In this document: one piece after another, positions 8,801-17,248 of the stretch | How positions within the stretch are numbered: the stretch's first letter is position 1 | Layout: each line of letters opens with the position of its first letter | Source of the DNA: Cyclobacteriaceae bacterium | GTDB taxonomy: Bacteria > Bacteroidota > Bacteroidia > Cytophagales > Cyclobacteriaceae | Assembly (NCBI GenBank): GCA_019638395.1 | Contig: JAHBTX010000004.1 | Span: forward strand, 62,001-126,000 | DNA: 64,000 nucleotides | Direction of reading: 5' to 3' | Made by a program: the position numbers and the translations under genes | The notes under the pieces: model-generated | What the model was told of the DNA's origin: nothing | Database searches by the model: none | The model's input: only the letters and a program-made list of their open reading frames with translations

Positions 8801-11800
8801 AAAAAAACTTGTGGTGCCCGGAAATCTACGTTGCCTCCAAAAGATGAGTTGGGGCCAAGTGTAAGAATAGCAATGCCACTTAAGTCAAGTGCCTGGGTGG
8901 TTGTTCCAACTTGTGTAAAACGAATCAAACGGATATCGCCACTAAGCACACCCGAACTGCCTACGCCAATGGTGCGGGTGGCAGCAAGGGTTGATGTTCC
9001 GTTAACGTTATTGCCAAAATAAATGCCCCCACCAAAGGTTGAGTTTAATTCGATGTTACCATTAAACTGATTACCGGCTGTGTTATCGGCTAAGCGGATA
9101 GTTGATGAACCAGAGTTGGTTACTATTAAGTTGTTGTTAAAAATATCGGGTTGCGTACTTGCGGTTAGCAAATAAGCACTGCCGGAGTTAACAATAGTGG
9201 TTGTTTGGTTAAAAATATTTCCCCCTTCACCATCGTTGTTGTTTGCCCCGTTCTTTTCAAGATAGGTAGTTCCATTATAAGTTGCGCCACTCAACAACAG
9301 TTGGGGTGAAACAAAATTCACGTTACCATCAAATGAAGAAACAGGCCCTATCCAAAGCCTGGCCGATCCCGTTAAGGTTAGGTTTTGATTAATCGCACCA
9401 GCCTGCGTAAACCTTCTTAACCTTAAATCACCTACAGAAAAACCACCGGCACCAACGGTAATGGTTCCGTTCGTAAACGTAGAAGCTCCGGTAGCATTAT
9501 TGGAAAAGATAATTCCATTGGCGCTTCCACTGTTGTTCACCGAAATATTATTGTTGAATTGATTACCCGCTACGTTGTGGGCCATGAAAATCCAGTTTGA
9601 GCCTGTATTGGTAATGGTAAGCGGTCCATTGAAAACATCAGGCGAAACATTGGCCATGTACACGGCACCACTGCTGCTGTTGGTTAATGAAGTTGTTCCG
9701 TTAAAAATATTTCCACCATTACTGGCATCGTCATTAGGCCCATTCTTTTCGAATGCGGCTGAGCCGTTATAAGTAGCACCATTCAGGAATAAGCGTGGAG
9801 AAACAAAATTTACATTACCACCAAATGCCGAGTTGGGTCCAACCCGCATAATAGAGGTTCCGGTTAGAGTTATGTTTTCAGGTAATGCACCCACTTGCGT
9901 GAAGCGATACAAGTTCAATGATCCGCTTGTGAAGGTGCCGGTTGTTATAACTCCGTTCAGCATAGAACTCGCAGCGGTTTGTCCATTGAAGGTTACACCA
10001 GCCGACCCACCTGAGTTTATTATGTGAATATTTCCGTTATAAGTTGTGGTTCCATTTTCGCCCATTTGAATAACTGTGCCAGGAGCTGTGTTAGTTATGT
10101 TAACGTTAATTGGGCCATTGAACAAGGCATTAGAACCGGCACCCTGTAACAAACGATGATTGCTTTGAATGGAACCACCTGCATTAATAGTAAATGTGCC
10201 TGCTACCGATAAACCTACGTTGGCTCCTTCACCAATAAAGAACGACCAGGCATCGGTACCACCTGTTTTGTTGCTGTTTAGTGTAAGATCGGAAGCAAAG
10301 GTTGTTGTTTGTCCGCCATGATTATGGGCAAAGTAAATACGGTAACTTCCGGTATTGTTAAAAGTGGTGGCGGCATTGAACTCATCGCGGTTGGTCCCTC
10401 CGGTAAGTAAATAGCCCGACCCCGAATTGGTTATGGTGGTTACTCCATTAAAAATATTCCCACCGGCACCGTAATCGTCTCCGGCACCATTCTTCTCAAG
10501 GTTCGCGCTACCAGAGTAGGTACAACCGTTTAAGAGTAAACGAGGTGCTGTAAAGTTTACGTTTCCGCCAAAAGCCGAAGCCGGCCCGATGATTAGTTGA
10601 TTACTTCCGGTAAACCCGGTTATTGTTTGTGGTGTTGCGCCAACCTGTGTAAATCTAGCCAGTAAAAGGTTTCCGCTAGAAAAACCAGAACCTCCAATGG
10701 ATATTGTATTGCCGGCTGCCAGTGTAGCCGTGCCGGCAACATTTTCGCAAAAAGTTATTCCAGTACCATCCATACTGCTAACGATAATGTTACCGTTAAA
10801 CGCGGAGTTACCGGTAAAGGCCATCCGGATATTGGATGTACCGGCATTTAATAAGGTAAGGGAAGAGTTATATGTACTTCCGGAGGTTAGTTCCAGCAAT
10901 ATATCACTTGTACTGTTATTGATTATTGAGGTTGGTCCATTGAAGGTATTATTGCCATTGGTTCTTAAAATACCACTTCCATTGTTAACAATGGTGGTGG
11001 TTGAACCAAATGTATTGTTACCGATGCCCGTGTTGTTATTACCACCTGTTTTTTCAACGTGGGCTGTTCCACCTATGGTAATACCATCCAGAAAAAGTTG
11101 TGGGGCCCGTAAATCGGCATTGCCACCAAAAGAAGTTGCCGGTCCCACACGTAACAAAGTAGTGGCTCCGCCCAGGTTTAGATTTAATGCACCAGTTCCG
11201 GGATTTGTAAAACGCTGAATGTTCAAACTGCCGGATGTAAACCCGCCCGCAATACTAAATGTGCCCGTTGCCTGCGTAGCATTGGCGGAAACTCCACTAT
11301 TAAACGTTACACCGTTTGAACCACCTGTATTGGTAAGTGTAATGTTTCCATTGTAAGTAGAGGTTCCGTTTACACCCATTGTAATAATAGTGCCCGAATC
11401 GGTGTTGGTGTTATTGATGATCAGGTTCCCGTTAAGGGTTAAGGTAGAGCCGGCCCCATTCAAAAACCGATGGTCGCTGCGTAAGGATCCAGCACAATTA
11501 ATAATCAGGTCTCCGCCAATCGATACATTACTATTTGCGTTTTCGCCCACCAGAAAAGACCATTGGTCAGTTCCACCCGACTTGTTTGAATTAAGTGTAA
11601 GGTTATTGGCAAACGTAGTTGTTGCACCATTGTGATTGAAGGCAATCCGGATTCTGAAACTTCCGGTATTGTTAAAGGTGGTTGCAGCATTAAACGTATC
11701 GGCAGCACCATTTCCAAAATAAATTTCATTCGAACCACTGTGGGTAATGGTAGTTACACCATTAAATGTGTTGCCCGAACTAGAATTATCAGTAGCCCCG

Positions 11801-13518
11801 GTTTTAGTTATAGATGCAGTTCCATTAAATGTACTGGATGTTAAAATAAATTGGGGTGAAATAAAAGTTACATTACCACCAATAGTTGAGTTAACCATAC
11901 GCAGTAACGAGTTGGCACCCGTAAGCGAAAGATTCATGGCTGTACTACCGGCTTGTGTAAAATTACGAATGGCTAATTCCGATCCGGTAAAACCACCAGC
12001 CCCAATGCTAATGGTATTTCCAGCCGACATGGTAGATAATCCGGAGCCTTGCATAATGGCAACTCTATCTGAACTCGTAATAGTAACATTTCCATTAAAG
12101 CTTACATCTCCGGCATTTCCAATCCAGTTTTCAACGTTGGTTACACCTGCGTTAGAATTTAAAATCAAGGGGCCATTGAAGGTAGTAGAACTTCCGGCAT
12201 CATAACTGATATGAATATCGCCACCGGGTGCATTGTTATTAAAAGTGGTGGTTCCGTTAAAGGTTACACTGGCTGTTCCAAAACGACTTATTTGAATTCT
12301 ACTTTGAATGTCGGTAGCACTCGTGTTGGTAAAGGTGGCATTGGCATTAAAAATATTACCGGCATTATCTTCACCTACCCGAATACGATTGCCACCGGTG
12401 TTAATAAAGAAAGCGTTGGCATTCCAGGTGTCGCCCGCATCGGCAGCGTTCGAACCCATTACAAAATCATTGCCCTGGTTGGTAACGGTCATCACCCCGT
12501 TAAAAGTATTGCCACCCCGGCTGTTATCAATTTGATTTCCTGTTTTGGTAACAGTAACAGCCTGAAACGAACTTGAATTGAAAATGATGGATGGGGTGGT
12601 TACAGTTAAAACTCCACTAAAATTTGATGCCGGCCCCAGAAATAAAATGGCGGTATCATTTCCAGCAAGCGCAATATTCTGTGCGGTGCCGCCAACTTGT
12701 GTTAATCGGGCTAACGATAAATGACCACACCCCGAAGCACCAAAACCAGCTACTGTAATAGTACGACCTGCTGCTAATATTGCTGTACCACCTCCTGCAC
12801 CAGTTGAAATAAGCCCGGTTGAATTATAGGTTACTGTTACATGATTGTTAATTTGATTGGCAGCAGAATTAAAAGCAATCTCAAGGGAACCTGTATTGCC
12901 GCTTACTAAAGCTAATGGTCCATTAAATATGTCGGGGTTGGTTCCTCCGAGTCGAAAAGGCCCCGTTGAACCATTGGTAAGGGTTACATTTCCTGAAAAG
13001 GTATTGCCTCCAGCACTCGTATCGTTGTTATTGGCCGTCTTGGTTACTGAAACTGTTCCATTAAATGTAGAACCGTTAAAAAATATTCTGCCGGTAGAAC
13101 CATTTACGTTTGCGCCAAAAGTAGTTCCACTAAAAGTGGAAGTGCCTGTGGTATTAAGCGTAACGGCTGCAGCACCACCGCCATTGTTAATGGTGCCACT
13201 AACAAAAGAGTTGGTTCCGGTAGTGGTAAGATTAAATCCATTTAAATTGATAATACCGGTATATCCGGTAACGGTAATTCCGGCTACATTTGGAGCAACA
13301 TCCAACGTACAATTACCAATACCATTGGCATTAAACGTTACAGCATCCGAAGGCCCCGGAACCGATGCCCCACCAGGCCCACCCGATGTGGTTGACCAGT
13401 TGGCGGTGTTGTTCCAGTTAGATGCTCCGGCAGCTACCCAAAATCGTTGGCCGAAGGAAAGTTGGGATGCAAGAAGTAGGGTAAGGAATGTTAGGTAAGA
13501 AAGTAATCGTTTATTCAT
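5794..13518 (-). CDS. giant repetitive secreted protein with T9SS type A sorting domain
   Basis: About 2574 residues. A signal peptide (MNKRLLSYLTFLTLLLASQ, cut before QRFW) is followed by a NWNNTANWST-type head and then ten related units rich in Asn, Thr, Ser and Gly, each marked by an LxRFTQ(V/A)G motif and GP.S.F.GN. These should form a long beta-helix. After the repeats come HVDGPVRKTG, FPTGDGGFYRP, PLPVELLSFTA, a fibronectin-like segment and a C-terminal domain with YPNPANR and a final RRLVVQ, the T9SS type A sorting signal that directs export through the outer membrane and surface attachment. The ATG at 13518 is preferred to a TTG at 13542, which overlaps the promoter box. The usual reading is a surface adhesin or matrix protein; no enzymatic motif is visible. 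Confidence 0.9.
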   Translation of the reverse strand: MNKRLLSYLTFLTLLLASQLSFGQRFWVAAGASNWNNTANWSTTSGGPGGASVPGPSDAVTFNANGIGNCTLDVAPNVAGITVTGYTGIINLNGFNLTTTGTNSFVSGTINNGGGAAAVTLNTTGTSTFSGTTFGANVNGSTGRIFFNGSTFNGTVSVTKTANNNDTSAGGNTFSGNVTLTNGSTGPFRLGGTNPDIFNGPLALVSGNTGSLEIAFNSAANQINNHVTVTYNSTGLISTGAGGGTAILAAGRTITVAGFGASGCGHLSLARLTQVGGTAQNIALAGNDTAILFLGPASNFSGVLTVTTPSIIFNSSSFQAVTVTKTGNQIDNSRGGNTFNGVMTVTNQGNDFVMGSNAADAGDTWNANAFFINTGGNRIRVGEDNAGNIFNANATFTNTSATDIQSRIQISRFGTASVTFNGTTTFNNNAPGGDIHISYDAGSSTTFNGPLILNSNAGVTNVENWIGNAGDVSFNGNVTITSSDRVAIMQGSGLSTMSAGNTISIGAGGFTGSELAIRNFTQAGSTAMNLSLTGANSLLRMVNSTIGGNVTFISPQFILTSSTFNGTASITKTGATDNSSSGNTFNGVTTITHSGSNEIYFGNGAADTFNAATTFNNTGSFRIRIAFNHNGATTTFANNLTLNSNKSGGTDQWSFLVGENANSNVSIGGDLIINCAGSLRSDHRFLNGAGSTLTLNGNLIINNTNTDSGTIITMGVNGTSTYNGNITLTNTGGSNGVTFNSGVSANATQATGTFSIAGGFTSGSLNIQRFTNPGTGALNLNLGGATTLLRVGPATSFGGNADLRAPQLFLDGITIGGTAHVEKTGGNNNTGIGNNTFGSTTTIVNNGSGILRTNGNNTFNGPTSIINNSTSDILLELTSGSTYNSSLTLLNAGTSNIRMAFTGNSAFNGNIIVSSMDGTGITFCENVAGTATLAAGNTISIGGSGFSSGNLLLARFTQVGATPQTITGFTGSNQLIIGPASAFGGNVNFTAPRLLLNGCTYSGSANLEKNGAGDDYGAGGNIFNGVTTITNSGSGYLLTGGTNRDEFNAATTFNNTGSYRIYFAHNHGGQTTTFASDLTLNSNKTGGTDAWSFFIGEGANVGLSVAGTFTINAGGSIQSNHRLLQGAGSNALFNGPINVNITNTAPGTVIQMGENGTTTYNGNIHIINSGGSAGVTFNGQTAASSMLNGVITTGTFTSGSLNLYRFTQVGALPENITLTGTSIMRVGPNSAFGGNVNFVSPRLFLNGATYNGSAAFEKNGPNDDASNGGNIFNGTTSLTNSSSGAVYMANVSPDVFNGPLTITNTGSNWIFMAHNVAGNQFNNNISVNNSGSANGIIFSNNATGASTFTNGTITVGAGGFSVGDLRLRRFTQAGAINQNLTLTGSARLWIGPVSSFDGNVNFVSPQLLLSGATYNGTTYLEKNGANNNDGEGGNIFNQTTTIVNSGSAYLLTASTQPDIFNNNLIVTNSGSSTIRLADNTAGNQFNGNIELNSTFGGGIYFGNNVNGTSTLAATRTIGVGSSGVLSGDIRLIRFTQVGTTTQALDLSGIAILTLGPNSSFGGNVDFRAPQVFLNGTTYNGTAYIEKKGAIDNPGVGGNTFNGSTTLVNSGSGYLLTANGAPDTFNGALTVTNTGSNIIYLAHNVAGSQFNGNITFNSTLGSGGVYFSNNGTGTSTFGTGASLQVGGLGFSSGELRFRRFTQIGTAPQTLLLTGTALLRIGPASTFNGTLDFRSPQIALEGAIYNGTTYLEKTGANNNDSNGGNTFNGTTTIANSGSGWFRFALAALDTFNGDLTLTNTGSSTIRMADNIPGTTFNGNIIVNSTFGGGIYFSESGGGTATLAAGKTISVGGTGFSLGELRLRRFTQTGATPQTLLLTGTAALVLGPAISFDGAADFRAPQLFINGGIFNGTAFLEKTGATGNTGSGNTIFNGTTTIQLSGSGFLRTNGSNTFNGVTNLINNGSNDLLLELATASSYNNDVTMTNTGSSYIRPAYIGNSTFNGNIIVNSTNGVGIIFSESVTGSATLASGRTISIGGIGFTAGELRLQRFTQFGATPQNLVLTGSSIFRTGPSSTWNGALSVTAPTLFLDGASFNGSNSFIKTGASTDSSTGGNVFGGASTFTNSGTGIFRLGNVSTDEFIGNATFNQANGTLQPAYNSISNFYNNITVDGPAAITFGANNGTLVMSGGAIQSVIKSGAASPVFRRFTINKTGGLAVLGTDVTISTNGTFTNGVLFTSASNYLNFANGATVTGGSNASHVDGPVRKTGTNAFSFPTGDGGFYRPISISAPSNAAHFFTAEYFKASQAFGGPTTYPTGIVTVSSCEYWMLDRNPAVGGSNVSVTLSWNTPDCTGPYITNPANLRVVRWNGSAWVNHGNGGTTGNATNGTVISAGVITSFSPITLGSSGLDNPLPVELLSFTAQADNGRVNLDWITASELNNDFFTIQRSADGIEFTGLGTVDGNGTKNSTSTYRFVDTNPLAGINYYRLKQTDYDGTVSYSNIVAVNMNAEWTVYPNPANRHEPVTITKKGDYAVYNNLGVMVLRITNDNRLDASSLAPGVYIVKNASGTIRRLVVQ
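7369..12697 (-). repeat. ten in-gene repeat units in three size classes
   Basis: Anchoring on the codon at the Gln of RFTQ, the ten units lie at about 12697, 11953, 11203, 10645, 9895, 9403, 8911, 8416, 7924 and 7369. The spacings are 744, 750, 558, 750, 492, 492, 495, 492 and 555 bases, all multiples of three. This gives units of ~164, ~186 and ~250 residues. The two ~186 units share a LELTSGSTYN/LELATASSYN segment. Two of the long ones share SFRIRIAFNH/SYRIYFAHNH and WSFLVGEGA-like blocks absent from the short units. Confidence 0.85.
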
Positions 13519-13539
13519 AAAAAATAATAGGCGAATCTT

Positions 13540-13547
13540 CAAAAATA
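13540..13547 (-). promoter_or_regulatory. -7 box (TATTTTTG) of the giant secreted protein
   Basis: On the minus strand TATTTTTG fits TAnnTTTG, about 21 bases before the ATG at 13518. Because it overlaps the alternative TTG start at 13542, it supports initiation at 13518. Confidence 0.5.
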
Positions 13548-13614
13548 TGCTTTTATCCCGCTTTGTTAATTACTGTAACATGTACTTTTTTTATATTTTT
13601 TTAACTTTTTTAAA

Positions 13615-14457
13615 TTGAAGAAGCAGATTCCGCTAGCACTTCGCTTTGTGCGTTGGTTTTTTCCAAAACTTGAAACAATCTCAAGCCGGCTTGCCGTTAG
13701 GTATTTCGATACGATTTTTTTCTCCCCGCTCCGGTATAAAATTCCCGAAAAGGAACAGGAATGCGAGAAGCAGGCAACGATGGATGTAATTGTTGCAAAT
13801 GGAATAAGAATTCAGACCTATGTCTGGGGTGAGGCAGATAAACCTTACATTTTACTAATGCACGGATGGGCCGGCAGGGCAACGCAGTTTCGAAAGTTTA
13901 TTCCGGAGTTTGTTATGGCTGGCTACCGGCTTATAGGTTTTGATGGCCCGGCACATGGCCGTTCTTCGGGCAATCGAACCAATATCTTAGAGTTTGAGAC
14001 CGCCTTAAAAATGGTGATTGGCCGCTGGGGCGAACCAGCCGGAGCAATTGCTCACTCGTTTGGTGGTGGAGCACTGCTTTATGCAATAATGAATGGCCTG
14101 CCGGTAAAAAAGCTCATCAATATCGCTTCGCCTACTATGGCCGATGAGATTATCAAATCCTATCTGCGTGCTGTAAATGGATCGTGGAAAACGGGTATGA
14201 AATTCAAAGAATTGATTCGAAAAAAATATAACCGCGATTTCGAAGAGTTTACAGCCAACTATTTTATTAAACACATAAAAAATTTAGACCTGATGTTGGT
14301 ACACGATGAAAGTGATACAGATGTGCCTATTATTCAAGCCGAGAAATTGGCAGAAAAATTCCCGGTTCAGTTTCTGAAAACTTCAGGCCTGGGCCATAAT
14401 CGTATTCTGAAAGACGAGGCTGTAATTAAGGCTTGCCTCGATTTTATCAAAAAATAA
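13615..14457 (+). CDS. alpha/beta hydrolase
   Basis: 280 residues with an alpha/beta-hydrolase core: LLMHGWAGRATQF supplies the oxyanion-hole region, FDGPAHGRSSG follows strand 4, and GAIAHSFGGGALL carries the nucleophile Ser in a H-S-F-G-G elbow. An Asp (DESDTDVP) and a His (GLGHNRIL) near the end complete a plausible triad. No signal peptide is obvious, so it is probably cytoplasmic. The start is TTG at 13615; the first in-frame ATG is 55 codons on and would remove the conserved MKKQIPLALRFVRWFFPKLE region. Substrate unknown. It diverges from the giant gene. Confidence 0.82.
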   Translation: MKKQIPLALRFVRWFFPKLETISSRLAVRYFDTIFFSPLRYKIPEKEQECEKQATMDVIVANGIRIQTYVWGEADKPYILLMHGWAGRATQFRKFIPEFVMAGYRLIGFDGPAHGRSSGNRTNILEFETALKMVIGRWGEPAGAIAHSFGGGALLYAIMNGLPVKKLINIASPTMADEIIKSYLRAVNGSWKTGMKFKELIRKKYNRDFEEFTANYFIKHIKNLDLMLVHDESDTDVPIIQAEKLAEKFPVQFLKTSGLGHNRILKDEAVIKACLDFIKK

Positions 14458-14638
14458 ACCATGGATGTAACTTACAACCACCAAACCCGTCTGAAAGACG
14501 AATACATAACCGTTCACAAAAACTAATCAGCCTTTTTAGGCGTTTTTTGAAACCAAAACCAAAATATCCAGTAAAAGACTAAGATTGTTCAACTATTCTA
14601 CTAATCGTACCATCCTTCTGCTTTAAATTCTTTTAACC

Positions 14639-15355
14639 ATGCCGAATATTATTAAGACCACCCACATTGCCCGCATGTATAAAATGGGTGATAACATTGT
14701 AAATGCCTTGCAGGATATTTCCATTTCGATTGAGAAGGGTGAGTATGTAGCATTTATGGGCCCTTCAGGTTCGGGTAAATCTACCTTAATGAATATTGTT
14801 GGCTGCTTGGATACACCCAGTTCGGGCGAGTATTGGCTTAATAATCAACTGGTAAGCGATATGACGGAGAATGAATTGGCCGTTGTTCGCAATAAAGAAA
14901 TAGGGTTTGTATTCCAAACCTTTAACCTGTTGCCGCGTGCTTCTGCTTTGGAGAATGTTGCGCTTCCGCTGATCTATGCCGGTTACAACAAAAGCGAACG
15001 CGAAGATATGGCGATGGCCGCGTTGGAAAGTGTAGATCTGGCTAACCGACATCATCATAAACCCAACGAACTTTCGGGTGGACAGCGCCAGCGGGTGGCA
15101 ATCGCCCGAGCGTTGGTAAACAACCCATCCATCATTCTGGCCGATGAACCAACCGGTAACCTCGACTCCAAAACTTCATACGATATCATGAACCTCTTTC
15201 AGGAGTTGCACGATAGAGGCAACACCATCATTATGGTAACGCACGAAGATGATATTGCACATTATGCACACCGCATCATTCGTTTAAAGGACGGTTTGAT
15301 TGAGTGGGATAGAAAGAATGAGCAAGTTACACGGGGCCAGGCAGTGCCAGCATAA
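14639..15355 (+). CDS. ABC transporter ATP-binding protein (LolD/MacB type)
   Basis: 238 residues with a complete nucleotide-binding domain: Walker [10 protein letters not shown] at about 40-48, Q-loop FQTFNLLPR, signature [15 protein letters not shown], Walker [14 protein letters not shown] and the H-loop VTHEDD. The [11 protein letters not shown] run places it with LolD/MacB/FtsE-like ATPases, which drive lipoprotein release, efflux or mechanotransmission rather than import. No permease is adjacent: the next gene is an adenosyltransferase, so its membrane partner must be encoded elsewhere. Fifty to sixty bases of AT-rich sequence separate it from that gene. Confidence 0.92.
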   Translation: MPNIIKTTHIARMYKMGDNIVNALQDISISIEKGEYVAFMGPSGSGKSTLMNIVGCLDTPSSGEYWLNNQLVSDMTENELAVVRNKEIGFVFQTFNLLPRASALENVALPLIYAGYNKSEREDMAMAALESVDLANRHHHKPNELSGGQRQRVAIARALVNNPSIILADEPTGNLDSKTSYDIMNLFQELHDRGNTIIMVTHEDDIAHYAHRIIRLKDGLIEWDRKNEQVTRGQAVPA

Positions 15356-15415
15356 ATTTCATTTTGTTTTACCGCGTTCATTGAATCTTGAATATTAAAT
15401 CTTCAATTTTCCAAC

Positions 15416-15964
15416 ATGAAGATTTATACCAAAACGGGCGATCAGGGTTCTACATCCTTATTCGGAGGTAAACGGGTATTAAAATCAGACTTACGGATTG
15501 ATACCTATGGTACTGTTGATGAATTGAATTCATGGATGGGTGTTTTGCGCGATCAGCCTGTAAATCAAAGCCGAAGCTCTGTTCTGATCGAAATTCAGGA
15601 TCGGTTATTCACCATTGGTTCTATACTGGCCACAGAACCCGGCAACACAAAAGTTAAAATTCCTACTCTTACCGAAACCGATATTCAGTTGCTGGAAAAG
15701 GAAATTGATAGCATGGATACAGTATTACCACCCATGAAATTTTTTGTACTTCCAGGTGGACATCAGGCTGTTTCGTTTGGGCATGTTGCCCGTACCGTAT
15801 GCCGCAGGACCGAGCGTTTGGTAATTGCCCTTAACCAGATAGATCCAATCAATGAACTTGTAATCAAGTATTTAAATCGTTTGTCCGATTATCTCTTTGT
15901 GCTTTGCCGTGTAATGGCCAACGAGTTGAAGGCACCCGAAGCTCCATGGAAACCACGCATGTAA
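15416..15964 (+). CDS. pduO: PduO-type cob(I)alamin adenosyltransferase
   Basis: 182 residues of the PduO class, which transfers the adenosyl group from ATP to cob(I)alamin to make coenzyme B12. The ATP-binding N-terminus MKIYTKTGDQGSTSLFGGK is intact, followed by DTYGTVDELNSWMG and the helix HVARTVCRRTERLV with the conserved Arg-Arg-x-Glu. No other cobalamin gene lies nearby, as expected for a salvage or cofactor-conversion enzyme. Its stop codon lies inside a 16-bp sequence that is repeated 72 bases downstream, on the far side of a strong palindrome. Confidence 0.93.
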   Translation: MKIYTKTGDQGSTSLFGGKRVLKSDLRIDTYGTVDELNSWMGVLRDQPVNQSRSSVLIEIQDRLFTIGSILATEPGNTKVKIPTLTETDIQLLEKEIDSMDTVLPPMKFFVLPGGHQAVSFGHVARTVCRRTERLVIALNQIDPINELVIKYLNRLSDYLFVLCRVMANELKAPEAPWKPRM

Positions 15965-16037
15965 ATAAGACCTTCCAGGTCTTTAAGTTGACTTAATAAA
16001 GACCTGGAAGGTCTATAAAATAAACCACGCATGTAAA
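15950..16037. repeat. palindromic element between 16-bp direct repeats
   Basis: AAACCACGCATGTAAA occurs at 15950-15965, covering the last codons and stop of the adenosyltransferase gene, and again exactly at 16022-16037. Between the copies are 56 bases with an 18-bp perfect inverted repeat, AGACCTTCCAGGTCTTTA at 15968-15985 and its complement at 15997-16014. Each arm contains its own small palindrome, GACCT-TCC-AGGTC. The layout is that of a short non-coding element inserted with target duplication, and the hairpin could also stop transcription. Confidence 0.8.
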
Positions 16038-16127
16038 CTAACCGGATTTTAACCTAACATCTGTTAGTGGCTGGTGTTTTAATGTGGTATCTTTAACCGG
16101 TTTAGTTTTCATTTAAAAGAAGTAAGC

Positions 16128-17192
16128 ATGGTAGAAACAGAAAGCATTTCCATTACCCGCACTAAAAAATCGAGGTTGAGAAAAACCAACCTTACTAATC
16201 TTCCTTTCGGGAAATTTTTTACAGATCATATGTTTATGGCCGATTACCGCGATGGCCAATGGAAAAATCTTCGCATTGTTCCTTACGGAAATATTCAGAT
16301 TAGTCCGGCAACGCCAGCACTACACTATGGTCAATCCATTTTCGAAGGTATGAAAGCATATCGTGCAGCCGATGGCAAAGCGTTGGTATTTCGTGCAGCC
16401 GATAATTGGAAGCGCATGAATATTTCAGCCGAACGCATGTGTATGCCGGCACTGCCCGAAGATCTTTTTATGGATGCACTCTCAACAATTATCGATTTAG
16501 ATCGTGATTGGATTCCTTCGCAGGAAGGAAGTTCACTTTATATTCGCCCGTTTATGTTTTCGGCCGATGAGTTTATTGGCATCCGACCTTCCTTGGATTT
16601 TACATTCATGATTTTACTCTCGCCTGTTGGCCCTTATTATTCCACACCCGTGAAAGTTAAAATTGAAACCCATTATACCCGTGCGGTAGAAGGTGGCACT
16701 GGTTTCGCAAAAGCGGGTGGTAATTATGGTGGTGCAATCTATCCGGCAAAGTTGGCACAAGATGAAGGCTATCACCAACTAATCTGGACCGATGGAAAAA
16801 CACATGAATATGTGGAAGAAAGTGGTACCATGAACCTGATGTTTGTTATCAACAATACATTACTAACTCCGGCCCTTAGCGATTCCATTTTAGCTGGTAT
16901 TACCCGCCAGAGCGTGATTGACCTTGCTCGCCATTGGGGCATGAATGTAGAAGAAAGAAAAATTTCCATTATTGAATTAGTAGCCGCATTAAAGCAAGGG
17001 CGCGTGCAGGAAGCATTTGGAGCTGGTACTGCAGCCACTATTGCCCACATTGAGTTAATCGGTTACGAAAACGAAAAATTTCAATTACCCCCAATTGAAA
17101 CGCGTACGTTTTCCAACCGGGTTCTGAATGAGTTGGAAAACATAAAACGCGGTAACGTTCAACCACCGTTCGATTGGATTTCGAAAATTTAA
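16128..17192 (+). CDS. ilvE: branched-chain amino acid aminotransferase
   Basis: 354 residues, a fold-type IV PLP enzyme of the larger (eukaryote-like) BCAT group. It interconverts Leu, Ile and Val with their 2-oxoacids using 2-oxoglutarate. Visible signatures are ALHYGQSIFEGMKAYR, LYIRPFMF, the PLP lysine in GFAKAGGNYGG, EESGTMNLMFV and GAGTAATI near the end. It stands alone between the palindromic element and a strong terminator. An imperfect -7 box TATCTTTA lies about 40 bases upstream of the ATG. Confidence 0.95.
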   Translation: MVETESISITRTKKSRLRKTNLTNLPFGKFFTDHMFMADYRDGQWKNLRIVPYGNIQISPATPALHYGQSIFEGMKAYRAADGKALVFRAADNWKRMNISAERMCMPALPEDLFMDALSTIIDLDRDWIPSQEGSSLYIRPFMFSADEFIGIRPSLDFTFMILLSPVGPYYSTPVKVKIETHYTRAVEGGTGFAKAGGNYGGAIYPAKLAQDEGYHQLIWTDGKTHEYVEESGTMNLMFVINNTLLTPALSDSILAGITRQSVIDLARHWGMNVEERKISIIELVAALKQGRVQEAFGAGTAATIAHIELIGYENEKFQLPPIETRTFSNRVLNELENIKRGNVQPPFDWISKI

Positions 17193-17199
17193 TTTACTT

Positions 17200-17232
17200 C
17201 CGCCTCAAACAAATTTGAGGCGGTTTCTTTTT
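17200..17232 (+). terminator. intrinsic terminator after ilvE
   Basis: A 10-bp perfect stem CCGCCTCAAA/TTTGAGGCGG (17200-17209 with 17214-17223) around a CAAA loop, followed by TTTCTTTTTTT. It begins 8 bases after the ilvE stop codon. Confidence 0.9.
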
Positions 17233-17248
17233 TTCCGTTCTTGCCTGT

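Noticed and set aside
10697-11218. Long plus-strand open frames opposite the giant gene (also 7097-7543 and 12857-13498)
   Set aside because: They exist because the Thr/Asn/Gly-rich repeats lack stops in the antisense frame; their Val/Pro/Leu-rich translations show no domain, signal or start context, and the real gene is on the other strand.
14461-14526. A 21-codon ATG frame after the alpha/beta hydrolase
   Set aside because: Too short, no recognisable family, and no start signal or conserved context.
16020-16127. Possible tRNA or small RNA gene near the palindromic element
   Set aside because: No cloverleaf or T-loop consensus could be found, only the element and an ilvE promoter-like TATCTTTA box.
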